This document shows, piece after piece, positions 35,004 to 44,201 of a stretch of 64,000 nt of DNA. This DNA is from Verrucomicrobiota bacterium (GTDB lineage: Bacteria > Verrucomicrobiota > Verrucomicrobiia > Verrucomicrobiales > DEV007): NCBI GenBank assembly GCA_963205275.1, contig CAUJIH010000103.1, forward strand, positions 62,001 to 126,000, written 5' to 3'. A program made the translations under genes and the position numbers. Each line of letters starts with the position of its first letter. Position 1 is the stretch's first letter. Under the pieces are notes generated by a model that ran no database searches, had not been told where the DNA came from, and saw only the letters and a program-made list of their open reading frames with translations.

Positions 35004-37424
35004 ATGTCCGGCAACTCCGACACAGCATCAGAAACGCGCAGGAGTGCTTCACAAAAAGCACATAGAGAGCGCTTCGGCGATGAACTGCGGAAATCGCCAA
35101 TGCTGCTTGCTGCTGTCAGTGGAATTGTTGGGATCGTTCTGATTGATCAGGGTCGCCTTAGTTGGTTCGTCGCTCTGATGGTACTGCTCGCTTGTCTGAG
35201 CGTTATCCTGTGGGGAAAATCTCGTGGGCTGGCACTGGTAATCATTGGATCAGCGATGAGTCTCATCTTCCTCGGCTGGCGACAGCATTCCCGACTCGGA
35301 GAGATCTCACGCTTTCCCTTGTCGGTCGCACTGTCACGAGGAATCTCGACAGAGATTCAGGGCGAAGGCTGGGTCTCGGCACCTGTTCGCCCTAGCGATG
35401 CTTCGTGGCGTTCCGCAGCAGTGATTCTCCGTCTAGCCTCGATTTCGATTGGAGGACATTCATTCCCCTGCGATCAGGATTTTCCCTGTCGGATCGACAA
35501 CCCACCCCCTGATCTTGCCTACGGTTCTCGATTGAAATTTTCAGCACATCTCGAGCCACTGGGATCAGCGGTGGTGCCAGGTGCCTTCGATGCTCGCTCA
35601 TTTTATTTTCGTCGCCTAGGTGCCATGGGGCGTCTGACGATCAGCGATGCCCACGAGCGCGAGGTTTTGCCTGAGCGCGAGGGTTCGATCCTGATTTCCT
35701 TCGCCATCGCATCTCGAGCTAACATGGAGCGAGCACTATATGTCGGAGTCCCGGAATCGCTACAACCTTATGCTAGTCTGGTCGCAGCGATGGTTCTGGG
35801 AGCACGGGAAAATTCGCCTGAGGAATTACAGCAGGACTTCCGTAACAGCGGCACCATGCATCTATTCGCCGTCTCTGGGCTGCACGTGGCTCTGGTAACG
35901 GGGATTCTCGCCTGTATCCTATCTCTGATGAATGTACCTAAGACTAAGGCAGTTCTGATCATGGTACCCGCAGTATTTTTTTATGCCGTCCTCACCGGTC
36001 TGAGTCCTTCCGCTCTGCGTGCGGCGATCATGGCGGCAGTTTTCTTGCTCGGCTATGCGATACGAGAGAAACCTCGTCTGCTCAACAGTCTGGGATTGGC
36101 GGCCATTCTTCTGCTGGCTTTTGATCCACAGCAGATTTTTCAGCCAGGCTTTCAGCTTTCCTTCGCTGCGGTACTCTCGATTGCACTCCTCACTCCCGCT
36201 TTGACTCACCTCCTTTCCCATCCCTTTCTCACTGATCCCTTTCTTCCGAAGAGTCTGATCGGCCCGTGGAGGCGATTCGCCGACCGTACTGCGATGACTT
36301 TAGCGGCTCTGCTAGCGGTGTCTGTCGCATCATGGATCGGATCAGCCACTCCGCTGGCCGTGCATTTTCAGAGTCTGGCTCTGGTAGGAGTTCTGGCGAA
36401 TCTCATAATGGTGCCTCTGGCGGGTATCGTGATGTCCATCGGGACTGTTTCCCTGCTCGCATCTGCTCTCCGTCTGGCGTGGATCGTCGCGGTGTCGAAC
36501 CATGTAAACGCGGTGGTCACTCTGGGATTAGCAACCCTAGCCCACTTTTTCGCCAATCTCCCTGGGGCGACTCTCTACACCGGCGTTGCCCCCTCCCCGA
36601 TAGCGGAGGGGGCAAGCTTAGCGCTAGATGTCGTCGGAGAACGCGGGGAATCGGCGGCATTGATCGATCTTCCGACGCTGAGCGGGCGAGACTCTTTCCG
36701 AATGCTCATCGACAGCGGTGGTGAGCGGACTTACTCGGGACGACTGCTACCATTGTTCCGCAGTCGCCGGATTCATCAGCTCGATGTGCTGACGATTACC
36801 CATGGCGACATCGGGCATATCGGAGCGGCGAAGTCTGTACTCAGCGATTTTCGCCCCACTCTGATTCTGGAATCAGCGCCCGAGAATCGATCACATGTCT
36901 ATTCAGAAATTGTCACCAGTGCGGAACAACTGGGCACTGAGCGGCGACAAGTGAATCGTGGAGACATCCTGCGTTTTTCGTCGGGACTCTCGCTGACCGT
37001 GCTCTACCCTGATAAAAAAATGCAGGGGCGTATCGCGGATGACCGTACCCTAGTGGCGAAGCTGGAACACGCGGGCTGGAAGTTTCTCTTTACGTCAGAC
37101 GGTGGCTTTGCCATGGAAAAAGACTTGCTCGAATCCGGGGTTAATCTGCGTGCCGATGTGTGGCTGCGCGGTCAGCATCTCGAGAATCCGTCTGGATCGA
37201 TGGAATTCGTGCAGGCGATCTCTCCTCGAGCAGTGATCTCCAGTCACAGCGACTTTCCGTTATCCGAACGTATTCCAGAGACTCTCAGAGTTTTGCTTCA
37301 GCAAAAGGAAATTCCACTTTTTGAAACTGAGTCAGATGGCCTAGTCCAGATTCGAGTCATGGAAGACCGCTTGATCGTTCGTGCCTACGCTCGACCGGAT
37401 GAAACGGTCGAATTTCGCAAATAA
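35004..37424 (+). CDS. comEC: ComEC/Rec2-family DNA internalisation protein
   Basis: 806 residues. Order: two N-terminal membrane helices, the DUF4131-like beta domain (residues about 80-230), the Competence domain with 7-8 helices (EELQQDFRNSGTMHLFAVSGLHVALVTGI and YAVLTGLSPSALRAAIMA), then a C-terminal MBL-fold part (about 545-800, ITHGDIGHIGA). It forms the inner-membrane channel for single-stranded DNA uptake. Its metal motif is altered (H-x-D-x-x-H), so nuclease activity is uncertain. A GTG directly before the ATG is an alternative start. Confidence 0.9.
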   Translation: MSGNSDTASETRRSASQKAHRERFGDELRKSPMLLAAVSGIVGIVLIDQGRLSWFVALMVLLACLSVILWGKSRGLALVIIGSAMSLIFLGWRQHSRLGEISRFPLSVALSRGISTEIQGEGWVSAPVRPSDASWRSAAVILRLASISIGGHSFPCDQDFPCRIDNPPPDLAYGSRLKFSAHLEPLGSAVVPGAFDARSFYFRRLGAMGRLTISDAHEREVLPEREGSILISFAIASRANMERALYVGVPESLQPYASLVAAMVLGARENSPEELQQDFRNSGTMHLFAVSGLHVALVTGILACILSLMNVPKTKAVLIMVPAVFFYAVLTGLSPSALRAAIMAAVFLLGYAIREKPRLLNSLGLAAILLLAFDPQQIFQPGFQLSFAAVLSIALLTPALTHLLSHPFLTDPFLPKSLIGPWRRFADRTAMTLAALLAVSVASWIGSATPLAVHFQSLALVGVLANLIMVPLAGIVMSIGTVSLLASALRLAWIVAVSNHVNAVVTLGLATLAHFFANLPGATLYTGVAPSPIAEGASLALDVVGERGESAALIDLPTLSGRDSFRMLIDSGGERTYSGRLLPLFRSRRIHQLDVLTITHGDIGHIGAAKSVLSDFRPTLILESAPENRSHVYSEIVTSAEQLGTERRQVNRGDILRFSSGLSLTVLYPDKKMQGRIADDRTLVAKLEHAGWKFLFTSDGGFAMEKDLLESGVNLRADVWLRGQHLENPSGSMEFVQAISPRAVISSHSDFPLSERIPETLRVLLQQKEIPLFETESDGLVQIRVMEDRLIVRAYARPDETVEFRK

Positions 37425-37501
37425 GGCTGATGCGAGAGGCAACCGAACATGGTGCAGTCTCTAATTCGACCCTGTTGGATCCGTGCAAATCCCGCTGAAC
37501 A

Positions 37502-37528
37502 CTTGGCAAGAAGCAATTTTGTGCCAAG
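37502..37528. promoter_or_regulatory. Inverted repeat upstream of purD
   Basis: CTTGGCA (37502-37508) and TGCCAAG (37522-37528) are a perfect inverted pair with 13 bases between, ending 14 bases before the purD ATG. It could be an operator or a 5' hairpin. It does not resemble the PurR box of enteric bacteria. Confidence 0.35.
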
Positions 37529-37542
37529 CTCCTCGCTGAATC

Positions 37543-38808
37543 ATGAAAATTCTCGTCGTCGGTAAAGGAGGTCGTGAACACGCGCTCATCTCCGCTCTTT
37601 CAGCATCCCCCGGAAATGTCTCAATCTACTCATTTCCAGGATCAGATGCGATTTTTGATCTGGCGCAGCCACTCCCGAGCGAGGACGGTCCATTGGGCAG
37701 TGTCTCGTCGCTGGTGTCCGCGATGCAACGCGAGGGGATCGATCTCTGTGTCGCAGGGGAAGAAAGTTATCTCGTCCGGGAAGAAGGTCTCGCCAATGCC
37801 TGCCAGATCGCAGGAATCCCCTGTTGGGGTCCGCCAAAGGAGGCCGCCCAGCTCGAAGCGAGCAAGGAATTCGCCAAGGAATTCATGCTGCGTCATGCGA
37901 TCCCCACAGGCGGCTATCATGCGGTGGATACGGTTGAGGCGGCGCTCAACGCAATCGGCGAACAGTATCCGACGGTACTCAAGTTCGATGGCTTGGCCGC
38001 TGGAAAAGGCGTAGCGATCTGTCCCGACCGCGAATCGGCAGAAGAATTTCTGAACGAAGTTCTGGAAGAGAGAAAATTCGGAGACGGTCGCCTACTCGTG
38101 GAGGAATATCTCGAAGGTCCTGAGATCTCGATTTTCGTCTCTGTCGTCGATCATGATTTCCAGATCCTAGCACCAGCACGCGATTACAAACGAATCTTCA
38201 ACGACGATCAAGGACCGAATACAGGGGGCATGGGTGCCGTTAGTTCCTGGGAAATGATCGCTCCCGACCTGATGAAGGTCATCGAGGAAACCATCGTTCG
38301 TCCAACCGTCGCTGGACTGGTGAACGATGGTCTGCCGTATCGCGGATTCCTTTACTTCGGATTAATGCTGACGCAGAGCGGCCCGAAAGTGCTGGAATAC
38401 AACTGTCGCTTCGGTGATCCCGAGGCGGAAGTTGTGCTGCCGATGATTCGCGGTGACTTCGCCGCTTATCTGTACGAAGCTGCCCGCGGCTCTCTGCGTC
38501 CCGATCTGATTTCAATTGCGGATGGCTGGGGAGTCTGTGTTGTTTCTGCCTCCGCAGGCTATCCTGCATCGTCTCGGACTGGCGACCTGATCTCCGGTAT
38601 GGAAACCGTCGCAGGAGCTCAAGTGTTTCATGCCGGGACGCGACGAAATGCTCAGGGAGATTTCGAAACCGCAGGCGGTCGAGTCTTGGTGGTCTCCGCT
38701 ACAGATTCCAGTCGGGAAAAGGCAGTCGCTCGCGTGTATGCAGAATGCGAGAAAATTCACTTCGATGGGATGCAGAGACGCTCGGACATCGGAGTGAAGA
38801 ATTTCTAG
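37543..38808 (+). CDS. purD: Phosphoribosylamine-glycine ligase
   Basis: Second enzyme of purine synthesis (GAR synthetase), ATP-grasp family, 421 residues. N-terminal MKILVVGKGGREHALISALS; ATP-grasp core with LKFDGLAAGKGVAIC, VEEYLEGPEISIFV, and DQGPNTGGMGAVS; C-terminal LEYNCRFGDPEAEVVLP. It is transcribed alone in front of the pyr operon with an 83-base gap. Function is secure. Confidence 0.97.
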   Translation: MKILVVGKGGREHALISALSASPGNVSIYSFPGSDAIFDLAQPLPSEDGPLGSVSSLVSAMQREGIDLCVAGEESYLVREEGLANACQIAGIPCWGPPKEAAQLEASKEFAKEFMLRHAIPTGGYHAVDTVEAALNAIGEQYPTVLKFDGLAAGKGVAICPDRESAEEFLNEVLEERKFGDGRLLVEEYLEGPEISIFVSVVDHDFQILAPARDYKRIFNDDQGPNTGGMGAVSSWEMIAPDLMKVIEETIVRPTVAGLVNDGLPYRGFLYFGLMLTQSGPKVLEYNCRFGDPEAEVVLPMIRGDFAAYLYEAARGSLRPDLISIADGWGVCVVSASAGYPASSRTGDLISGMETVAGAQVFHAGTRRNAQGDFETAGGRVLVVSATDSSREKAVARVYAECEKIHFDGMQRRSDIGVKNF

Positions 38809-38891
38809 AGTTGAGTCTTCGACGCGAGATCGCAGATTTTTGATGCAAGCGGGCGAATGATGCGACAATATGGACTGCTCAGCACGAGCAA

Positions 38892-39473
38892 TTGTTTCCC
38901 TTGAAAAATCCGCAAGACATCGTGGTGAAAGAGATCTTCGGTCCGCAAGAGATCGAGGATGGGATAGAGGAATTGGCTCAGAGCATTATCGCGAATTTTC
39001 CCGACGAGGATGTCGTGTTCGTCGGCCTCCGCACGCGGGGCGTGACTTTAGCGAAGCGGGTGGCGGCAACTTTGCAGAAGAATCGCCACACAGATTATCC
39101 CGTGGGGACACTGGATATTTCGCTCTATCGCGATGATTTCGGACACCGTGGGCGCGAATTTCCCTCGCTCGAAACCTCGGAGCTGCCCTTCGAAATCGAC
39201 GGAAAGAGAGTTGTTTTGTTCGACGAGGTGATCTACACCGGGCGTACGATTCGTGCGGCTCTTGAGGGCTTGATCGATTATGGTCGTCCTGCGCGGATCG
39301 AACTAGCCGTGCTGGTGGATCGCGGGCTGAGGGAGATCCCCATTCAGCCAGATTACTTCGTCCTCCGACTGGATACGACGGCATTGGAATATGTGAAAGT
39401 ACGCTTTCGCGAGGACGATGATCAGGAGGACAGCGTAGTTCTAGAAAGTTCGAAGAGTGAACTCGAAGCATGA
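38892..39473 (+). CDS. pyrR: PyrR-type uracil phosphoribosyltransferase / regulator
   Basis: 193 residues with the PRPP-binding loop VVLFDEVIYTGRTIRAALEGLIDYGRP around residues 110-136 and LRTRGVTLA earlier. PyrR proteins convert uracil and PRPP to UMP; in Firmicutes they also bind pyr mRNA. It leads the pyrR-pyrB-pyrC operon, which favours a regulatory role. No in-frame ATG is available near the domain start, so TTG 38892 (or TTG 38901) is used. No PyrR-type anti-terminator hairpin is evident in the 83-base leader. Confidence 0.9.
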   Translation: MFPLKNPQDIVVKEIFGPQEIEDGIEELAQSIIANFPDEDVVFVGLRTRGVTLAKRVAATLQKNRHTDYPVGTLDISLYRDDFGHRGREFPSLETSELPFEIDGKRVVLFDEVIYTGRTIRAALEGLIDYGRPARIELAVLVDRGLREIPIQPDYFVLRLDTTALEYVKVRFREDDDQEDSVVLESSKSELEA

Positions 39474-40411
39474 GTGAACTGAAACCGAGAAAAGACTTAT
39501 TGGACATCGAGAGCCTCGACTTGTCGGAGATCGAATACGTGCTTTCCAATGCGGTTCCTTTTAAACAACTCTTTCAGCGATCCGTCAAAAAGGTTCCCAC
39601 TCTTCGCGGCAAGACAGTGCTGAACCTATTTTACGAACCCTCGACCCGGACCAGTAGCTCCTTTGAAGTAGCAGCTCATCGCCTATCGGCTGATGTGACG
39701 AATTTCACCGTGTCCAGTTCCTCCGTGGTGAAAGGCGAATCCCTACTCGATACTATCGAGACCCTGCAGGCCATGCGATCCGATTATATCGTGATTCGGC
39801 ACAAGGCCGCCGGAGTGCCAGGGATCGTCGCTCAACACACGAAGGCCTCTGTCGTCAATGCTGGTGATGGGTTTCACGCTCATCCCACGCAGGCCCTGCT
39901 CGACGCCATGACGGTGCGCGAGGTATTTCCTGAGCATCAGGGACGGCGAGTCGTGATCGTAGGCGATATTCTACACTCACGAGTGGCACGATCCACCAGC
40001 ACACTTTTCCACAAGCTGGGAATCGAAGTGGCATACTTCGGACCCGGCACTCTGGTCCCGGCGGAGAGACATGATTTTCTGAGACGACTGATGTCGTGGG
40101 AAGAGGTCTTCGACTGGAAGCCAGATGTCATCTATCTCCTGCGCGTACAGCTCGAACGACAAGAAGGAGCATTCTTCCCCAGCATCGCAGAGTATCATAA
40201 AATGTATGGGCTGAACTCGCTGCGACTCGACAGACTGCGGCAAATGGGTTCCTGGCTGATGCACCCTGGGCCAGTCAATCGAGGAGTCGAAATCACCGAC
40301 GAAGCGATGCGCTACGAGCGCAGTCTCATCAGCACGCAGGTTGAAAATGGCATCGCTGTGAGGATGGCGGTGCTGCATTGGCTCAAACCGGAAAATGGAG
40401 TGGATTCATGA
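39470..40411 (+). CDS. pyrB: Aspartate carbamoyltransferase catalytic chain
   Basis: Joins carbamoyl phosphate and aspartate, the committed step of pyrimidine synthesis. 313 residues with the signature LFYEPSTRTSSSFEVAAHRL and carbamoyl-phosphate and aspartate loops (HPTQALLDAMTVRE, ILHSRVARS). It overlaps pyrR by four bases (ATGA) and is itself overlapped by pyrC in the same way. No pyrI regulatory chain is present. Confidence 0.97.
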   Translation: MSELKPRKDLLDIESLDLSEIEYVLSNAVPFKQLFQRSVKKVPTLRGKTVLNLFYEPSTRTSSSFEVAAHRLSADVTNFTVSSSSVVKGESLLDTIETLQAMRSDYIVIRHKAAGVPGIVAQHTKASVVNAGDGFHAHPTQALLDAMTVREVFPEHQGRRVVIVGDILHSRVARSTSTLFHKLGIEVAYFGPGTLVPAERHDFLRRLMSWEEVFDWKPDVIYLLRVQLERQEGAFFPSIAEYHKMYGLNSLRLDRLRQMGSWLMHPGPVNRGVEITDEAMRYERSLISTQVENGIAVRMAVLHWLKPENGVDS

Positions 40412-41700
40412 GTGTCGAAAAATCCAGACTTTTTCGTGGCGGAAGAATCGCATCGGCTGTGGCGACCGAGTTCGTTCCGGAAGATGTGCTCGTCGATGGC
40501 TCAGGAATGATCATCGCTCGTGGAAAGGGATTCGAAGTCCCGACTGAGGCGGAGGTGATCGACTGCACTGGGTGTATTCTCGTTCCCGGCATGTTCGATG
40601 TTCACGTTCACGCTCGCGAACCTGGTCAGGAGCACAAGGAGACGCTTGCGACCTGCTCACGGGCTGCCCTCGCCGGAGGAGTCACGGGCTGTGTCCTGAT
40701 GCCCGACACGTCGCCTCCGGTCGATACGGGGAATCTGGTGAAAAGCGTGATGGACTTGGTTTCTGAGCAGTCTTTAATCCCTATGTATCAGGCGGGCTGT
40801 CTTACGAAAGGACGCGAAGGGAAGGAAATGGCTGGATATTCGGGAATGGCCGCCCGGAGAGTCCCCATGCTCACCGACGCCGATCATACCGTACCGTGTC
40901 CGTATCTCATGCGTCGCTGCATGGAGTACGCGAAAGATTTCGGAGTGCTGGTCACAAGTCACTGCGATACGCCGCCGCTGAGCAAAGGGGGCGCGATTCA
41001 CGAGGGACTCACTTCTTACCGCCTCGGCTTGCCTGGGATTCCCGCGATGAGTCAGGAAATCGGGATTGATCGTGATATTCGCATCGCCCAGCATACGGCG
41101 GGACAACTGCATATTTCCCAGATTTCCACGGCCCACGGACTGAAGTCTGTTCAGATCGCGAAAGAAGAAGGAGCTGCGATTACATGCGAAGTCTCTCCTC
41201 ACCATCTGGTGCTGACGGATGCCTCGATCCACGATTACAATACGCACTTCAAATTTGATCCCCCACTTCGTCCTGCGGCGGATGTCGAGGCGTTAGTGCA
41301 AGGTTTTATTGACGGCAGCATTGACGTGCTGGCCTGTGATCACGCTCCGCACACAGAGTTCGAGAAGTCGAGCGAGTTTATCTCCGCTCCCTTCGGGGCA
41401 GCAGGTTTGGAAACTGCGGTGCTGCTGATATTCGATCAATTCATTCGGCGAGGCGTTTTCGGATGGAATCTTTTAATCGAGCGCTATTCCAATGCCCCGC
41501 GCAAGTTGATCGGACAACAGCCGACTGCGATTCGAGAGGGTGAAAAAGCGGAGTTTTTCGTTTTTGACGAAGAAGGGCAGACGCGAATCTCGTCGGATTG
41601 CATGCACACGAAAGGGCCTGTCAGCCCCTTCCTTGGCGAAACCCTGTCTGGACAAATACGAGGCACGACGCTCGGGTCACGCTGGTATCCCGTAGGATAA
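40408..41700 (+). CDS. pyrC: Dihydroorotase, class I
   Basis: Closes carbamoyl-aspartate to dihydroorotate. 430 residues starting at ATG 40408, which overlaps the pyrB stop by four bases; a longer frame from TTG 40378 is disfavoured. Metal ligands are present: DVHVHAREPGQEHKET (H-x-H), later His residues (SHCDTP, EVSPHHLVLTD) and the catalytic DHAPHT. Because these are intact it should be a working enzyme and not an inactive partner of PyrB. Confidence 0.95.
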   Translation: MSVEKSRLFRGGRIASAVATEFVPEDVLVDGSGMIIARGKGFEVPTEAEVIDCTGCILVPGMFDVHVHAREPGQEHKETLATCSRAALAGGVTGCVLMPDTSPPVDTGNLVKSVMDLVSEQSLIPMYQAGCLTKGREGKEMAGYSGMAARRVPMLTDADHTVPCPYLMRRCMEYAKDFGVLVTSHCDTPPLSKGGAIHEGLTSYRLGLPGIPAMSQEIGIDRDIRIAQHTAGQLHISQISTAHGLKSVQIAKEEGAAITCEVSPHHLVLTDASIHDYNTHFKFDPPLRPAADVEALVQGFIDGSIDVLACDHAPHTEFEKSSEFISAPFGAAGLETAVLLIFDQFIRRGVFGWNLLIERYSNAPRKLIGQQPTAIREGEKAEFFVFDEEGQTRISSDCMHTKGPVSPFLGETLSGQIRGTTLGSRWYPVG

Positions 41701-41786
41701 GCGGAAAAGAAAATCACTGTCCCTTTTACAGCAGAGGGCGCAGAGGTAGCGGGCAGTCAGAAGCAGCGGGTGCCGCTCCCTCCCCC

Positions 41787-43016
41787 TTATTTCCCCGTGT
41801 CTTTGTCCAACAGTGCCTTCACCTCAGCTTCGACTTCGGCGTAAAGCTTTTCGTCTGTTTTCAATACTTCCTTGGCTGCATCGCGCCCCTGCGCGACTTG
41901 AGTTCCCTTATAGCTAATCCAAGAACCACGCTTCTGCAGGATTTCATGCTCCAGCGCGAGATCGAGGAGCGAACCGACGGCGGAAATGCCCTCGTTGAAC
42001 ATGATGTCGAACTCCGCCTCGCCGTAGGGTGGGGCCACCTTGTTCTTCACGATCTTCAGCTTAGTGCGATTGCCGACGACCGTTCCATCGGCACCCTTAA
42101 TGCTGCCGGTGCGACGAATATCACAGCGAACGGAGCTATAGAACTTGAGCGCACGTCCGCCGGGCTGAGTTTCTGGATTACCGAACATGATACCGACTTT
42201 CTCCCGGATCTGATTGGTGAAGATCACGACAGTGCGAGCTTTGGAAATAATGGCCGTCAGCTTGCGGAGGGCCGCACTCATCAGGCGTGCCTGGGCACCG
42301 ACAGTGGCGTCGCCTATCTCTCCGTCCAACTCCTGCTTCGTGACCAGAGCCGCTACGGAGTCGAGCACGATCACGTCGAGGGCATTCGAGCGGACGAGAG
42401 TTTCTACGATTCGCAGCGCCTCTTCACCTGAACTAGGTTGAGAGAGAAGAAGATTGTCCAGATCCACCCCGAGACGTCGAGCGTACTGGGGATCGAGCGC
42501 ATGTTCGACATCGACGAAGGCAGCCAGCCCGCCTAGTTTCTGCGCTTGGGCAATGACGGTGAGGGTCAGAGTCGTTTTTCCTGAAGACTCTGGGCCATAC
42601 ACCTCAATAATACGGCCACGAGGAAAACCACCCGCGCCGAGTGCGCGATCAATCAGTAGATTACCGGTAGGGATCACCTCGACTTCGACGCGATTATCGC
42701 TGCCGAGCCGCATGATGGCGGACTCACCGAAGTCCTTTTGAATTTGCGAGATCGCCAGATCGAGATTCCTAGCCCGTGCGTCGGCGACGGGATTCTGTGC
42801 CTTTTCGGTATTCTTGGATGCAGCCATGGGAGAAGAGAGTGAGGGTGAGATTCTTGGTTGTGATGAAGACTTTAATGAAAAATCGAAAGGCAGCATATCC
42901 GCTTCAGGCTCTTTCGAGGATTCTAATGCAGGCGCTGACGAAAATTCTTCACATGATTCGAGATCAGGTTTCCGTTCGAGATCGAACTCTGAATCGGGTT
43001 CGATCCGCTCGTTACT
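41787..43016 (-). CDS. recA: Recombinase RecA, probably with acidic N-terminal extension
   Basis: Binds single-stranded DNA, drives homologous recombination and triggers LexA self-cleavage. The core (MAASKNTEK start at 42827, 346 residues) has Walker [29 protein letters not shown], and the DNA-binding loop [21 protein letters not shown]. The same frame stays open 81 codons upstream with an acidic, Ser-rich sequence ([20 protein letters not shown]). I use ATG 43016. The inverted repeat at 43077-43105 lies upstream of the long frame, not of the short one. The alternative starts are 43070, 43037 and 42827. Confidence 0.93.
   Translation of the reverse strand, partial: SNERIEPDSEFDLERKPDLESCEEFSSAPALESSKEPEADMLPFDFSLKSSSQPRISPSLSSPMAASKNTEKAQNPVADARARNLDLAISQIQKDFGESAIMRLGSDNRVEVEVIPTGNLLIDRALGAGGFPRGRIIEVYGPESSGKTTLTLTVIAQAQKLGGLAAFVDVEHALDPQYARRLGVDLDNLLLSQPSSGEEALRIVETLVRSNALDVIVLDSVAALVTKQELDGEIGDATVGAQARLMSAALRKLTAIISKARTVVIFTNQIREKVGIMFGNPETQPGGRALKFYSSVRCDIRRTGSIKGADGTVVGNRTKLKIVKNKVAPPYGEAEFDIMFNEGISAVGSLLDLALEHEILQKRGSWISYKGTQVAQGRDAAKEVLKTDEKLYAEVEAEVKALLDKDTGK
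42974..42987. other. Palindrome GTTCGA-GA-TCGAAC near the recA start
   Basis: A 14-base palindrome with a two-base centre. If recA starts at 43016 it lies inside the coding extension and would be a coincidence of codons; if recA starts at 42827 it would be upstream regulatory DNA. Its half-sites are in the opposite order to the Firmicutes LexA box CGAAC-N4-GTTCG. Confidence 0.3.
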
Positions 43017-43076
43017 CATGGGAGATAGCAGCTTGCTCATTAGAAAACAAATCTTTCTTAACAGATGCACGAAAAA

Positions 43077-43105
43077 TGTTCACGAGTCCAGTGAAAAAAT
43101 GAACA
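43077..43105. promoter_or_regulatory. Candidate SOS-type operator upstream of recA
   Basis: TGTTCA (43077-43082) and TGAACA (43100-43105) form a perfect inverted pair 17 bases apart. Nested in it is TTCAC-N7-GTGAA (43079-43095). It sits in the divergent gap between recA and trpS. TGTTC half-sites recall LexA boxes, but the spacing is wider than in the usual sites. Confidence 0.35.
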
Positions 43106-43221
43106 GTGATACAAGTTTTTCTTTGGAGTCTAAAATACGCCCTTAGTTGCAATTCTCGCTGATTGTCGGAATCTCTTCTTCCGGTGGATTCTTCGAGACT
43201 CCGGAGTTTTGAATTATCATC

Positions 43222-44196
43222 ATGCGAATTCTTTCAGGCATTCAACCGAGCGGTCGGCTGCACATCGGCAATTATTTTGGGATGATGGAACCGTCAATCC
43301 AGCTTCAGAACGAAGGGGATGCGTTTTATTTCATCGCAGATTACCACGCTCTGACTTCGACGCACGATCCCGCTGTGCTGCGTGAGAACGTGCGCAATCT
43401 GGCCATTGACTTCTTAGCCTGTGGACTCGATCCCGAGAAAGCAGTTTTCTGGAGACAATCCGATGTCCCCGAGGTGACGGAGTTGACTTGGCTTCTGAGC
43501 TGCGTGACGCCCATGGGGCTTCTGGAGCGCTGCGTATCCTATAAAGACAAAACCTCGCAGGGCTTTTCACCTTCGCACGGACTGTTCGCCTATCCCGTAT
43601 TGCAGGCAGCGGACATCCTGATCTTTGACTCAAATGTCGTTCCTGTCGGTCGTGATCAGAAGCAACACCTAGAGGTCACTCGCGACATCGCCCAGAAATT
43701 CAATGATCGCTACGGTGAGGGTCTTCTGGTCATTCCCGATGCTCGGATTCGGGAAGAGACAGCGACCGTGCCAGGATTGGATGGCCGAAAGATGAGCAAG
43801 AGCTACGACAACGCGATCGACATTTTCGAGCCCACTGAAAAAGCGCTGCGAAAGAAAATCATGCGCCTCGTGACTGACTCGACTCCTGTAGAGGAGCCGA
43901 AAGATCCGACCAATAACCCCATCGTGCTACTCTATCGCCTGTTCGCCAGCAGTGACGAGGTAGCGGAAATGGAAGCCTCATTCCGAGCGGGAGGGGTCGG
44001 CTACGGAGCTTACAAGGAGCAGCTTTTTCAACGCATCCGCGATTACTACGCTCCGATGCGAGAGCGACGTGAGCAGTTGGCGGCGGACATCGCCTATGTC
44101 GAAGATATTCTGGAAGAAGGAGCGAAAAAGTCTCGTGTCAAAGCGCGGGAAGTGATCAATCGCGTTCGGGAAGCTGTGGGAATGCGAGCGATGTGA
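43222..44196 (+). CDS. trpS: Tryptophanyl-tRNA synthetase
   Basis: Charges tRNA-Trp. 324 residues, class I synthetase: MRILSGIQPSGRLHIGNYFG contains the HIGH-equivalent, and DGRKMSKSYDN the KMSKS loop. Normal length for the bacterial enzyme. It is divergent from recA and convergent with the OB-fold operon (5-base gap). No Shine-Dalgarno sequence; the leader is AT-rich (TTGAATTATCATC). Confidence 0.97.
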   Translation: MRILSGIQPSGRLHIGNYFGMMEPSIQLQNEGDAFYFIADYHALTSTHDPAVLRENVRNLAIDFLACGLDPEKAVFWRQSDVPEVTELTWLLSCVTPMGLLERCVSYKDKTSQGFSPSHGLFAYPVLQAADILIFDSNVVPVGRDQKQHLEVTRDIAQKFNDRYGEGLLVIPDARIREETATVPGLDGRKMSKSYDNAIDIFEPTEKALRKKIMRLVTDSTPVEEPKDPTNNPIVLLYRLFASSDEVAEMEASFRAGGVGYGAYKEQLFQRIRDYYAPMRERREQLAADIAYVEDILEEGAKKSRVKAREVINRVREAVGMRAM

Positions 44197-44201
44197 GGGT
44201 T

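Noticed and set aside
41740-41786. Terminator between pyrC and recA
   Set aside because: AGCGG-GTG-CCGCT is a 5-base-pair hairpin without a T-tract.
41598-42431. 277-codon plus-strand frame
   Set aside because: Antisense to recA and overlapping the pyrC end; composition has no protein family features.
42960-43110. Standard LexA box with N4 centre
   Set aside because: Half-sites TGTTC and GAACA are present but 17 bases apart; the compact palindrome GTTCGA-GA-TCGAAC has the wrong half-site order.
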